The notes under the pieces: model-generated
The model's input: the letters and a program-made list of their open reading frames with translations, nothing else
What the model was told of the DNA's origin: nothing
Database searches by the model: none
Made by a program: the position numbers and the translations under genes
In this document: one piece after another, positions 5,083 to 5,453 of the stretch
Layout of the letters: each line of letters starts with the position of its first letter
Numbering within the stretch: position 1 is the stretch's first letter
Source: Nitriliruptoraceae bacterium
GTDB lineage: Bacteria > Actinomycetota > Nitriliruptoria > Nitriliruptorales > Nitriliruptoraceae
Assembly: GCA_007120565.1 (NCBI GenBank)
Contig: SKNK01000103.1
Location: forward strand, 1 to 5,453
Direction: 5' to 3'
DNA: 5,453 nucleotides

Positions 5083-5400
5083 CGGTACCTCTGAGGTTGG
5101 TTACAAGGGTGAGCGCCTCGGGCCACGGTTTGGTGACGCTGAGTGTTGCACTATGTGCGCAGAGCGACATCTGAGGTGCAGATCGATGCCCGATCCACCT
5201 GCGCCGGAGGGTGTTCGCCCAGGTTCGACGCCGCATGCGAGATGCGCGCGGACGAGCGTGATCGGCTCTCGCTGTGATCCAGGCCCCTCGGGTGGATCGT
5301 GGTCCTTCAGGGCTGGTTCGCGGCCGACTGGCCTCAGCCGCCGCTGCTGGACCCACCGCTGGACTGGTCCGGTCCGTCCCCGCCCTGCGTGTCGCTGGAC
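5083..5400. other. Intergenic region without a convincing gene
   Basis: About 318 bp upstream of the acidic protein gene. The first 100 bp should hold its promoter. CATAGT (5150-5155 read on the minus strand) is the best -10 candidate, but no fitting -35 is present. A bulged inverted repeat sits at 5174-5200. Open frames here have the Arg/Ala/Pro/Thr composition typical of non-coding frames in GC-rich DNA. No tRNA or recognised riboswitch was seen. Confidence 0.5.
5174..5200. repeat. Bulged inverted repeat upstream of the acidic protein gene
   Basis: AGGTG (5174-5178) and GATCG (5181-5185) pair with CGATC (5191-5195) and CACCT (5196-5200). There is a CA bulge at 5179-5180 and a 5-base loop. 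It lies about 92 bp upstream of the minus-strand start, where an activator or repressor site could be. Chance occurrence cannot be excluded. Confidence 0.4.
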
Positions 5401-5453
5401 CTATCCCCGCGAGCCCGGCGGTTCGACTACCTCGGTGTGGAACTCGACGCCGA
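5401..5453 (-). CDS. Possible C-terminal end of a gene entering from the right edge
   Basis: A minus-strand frame open to the right edge ends with TAG at 5401-5403 and reads GVEFHTEVVEPPGSRG. Its third codon positions are mostly G or C and the tail looks like an ordinary C-terminus. Only 16 codons are visible. The complementary plus-strand frame is in codon register and also open (ending RRFDYLGVELDA), so the strand is not settled. The lack of a ribosome binding site for the plus frame tips the choice slightly toward minus. No family can be assigned. Confidence 0.25.
   Translation of the reverse strand, partial: GVEFHTEVVEPPGSRG

Noticed and set aside
5319..5352. Short GC palindromes (GGCCGACTGGCC, CAGCCGCCGCTG) considered as a terminator for a gene entering from the right
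   Set aside because: Stems are only four or so bases and cannot be told from background in GC-rich sequence.
5027..5356. A 109-codon minus-strand frame overlapping the start of the acidic protein gene
   Set aside because: It is Arg/Ala/Thr-rich without protein-like pattern, overlaps the acidic gene in another frame and has no good ribosome binding site.

Overview
The window is GC-rich DNA whose coding frames end almost every codon in G or C. With GTG starts, TANNNT-type -10 elements and many Asp/Glu/Ala/Arg residues, this suggests a high-GC actinobacterium. A deep lineage such as Nitriliruptoria or Acidimicrobiia is possible, but that is a guess from gene content and style, not a measurement.

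Layout from left to right. (1) The C-terminal end of purL (+), cut by the window edge. (2) A 161-residue membrane-anchored coiled-coil protein (+) with a tandem 21-bp repeat. (3) A metal-dependent amidohydrolase (-), convergent with the coiled-coil gene and divergent from purF. (4) A complete purF (+) with an unusually long propeptide and all four iron-sulfur cysteines. (5) bioY (+), the substrate-binding membrane component of a biotin transporter, behind its own promoter and a strong ribosome binding site. (6) A perfect 20-bp inverted repeat between bioY and the next gene, which looks like a shared bidirectional terminator. (7) A very acidic, repeat-rich exported protein (-) with a signal peptide. 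(8) About 320 bp without a convincing gene, containing one bulged inverted repeat, then a possible gene end (-) at the right edge.

How the genes relate: purL and purF are the fourth and first steps of de novo IMP synthesis. They belong to the same scattered purine locus, interrupted here by two unrelated genes on opposite strands. purM, often found directly after purF, is not there; bioY follows instead. bioY has no adjacent EcfA/EcfT genes, so any ATPase module would have to be encoded elsewhere.

Most of the window is housekeeping. I see no phage, insertion sequence, CRISPR, tRNA or rRNA, and no clear new multi-gene system. The least explained items are the acidic exported protein, with three separate internal repeat families, and the coiled-coil protein beside purL.
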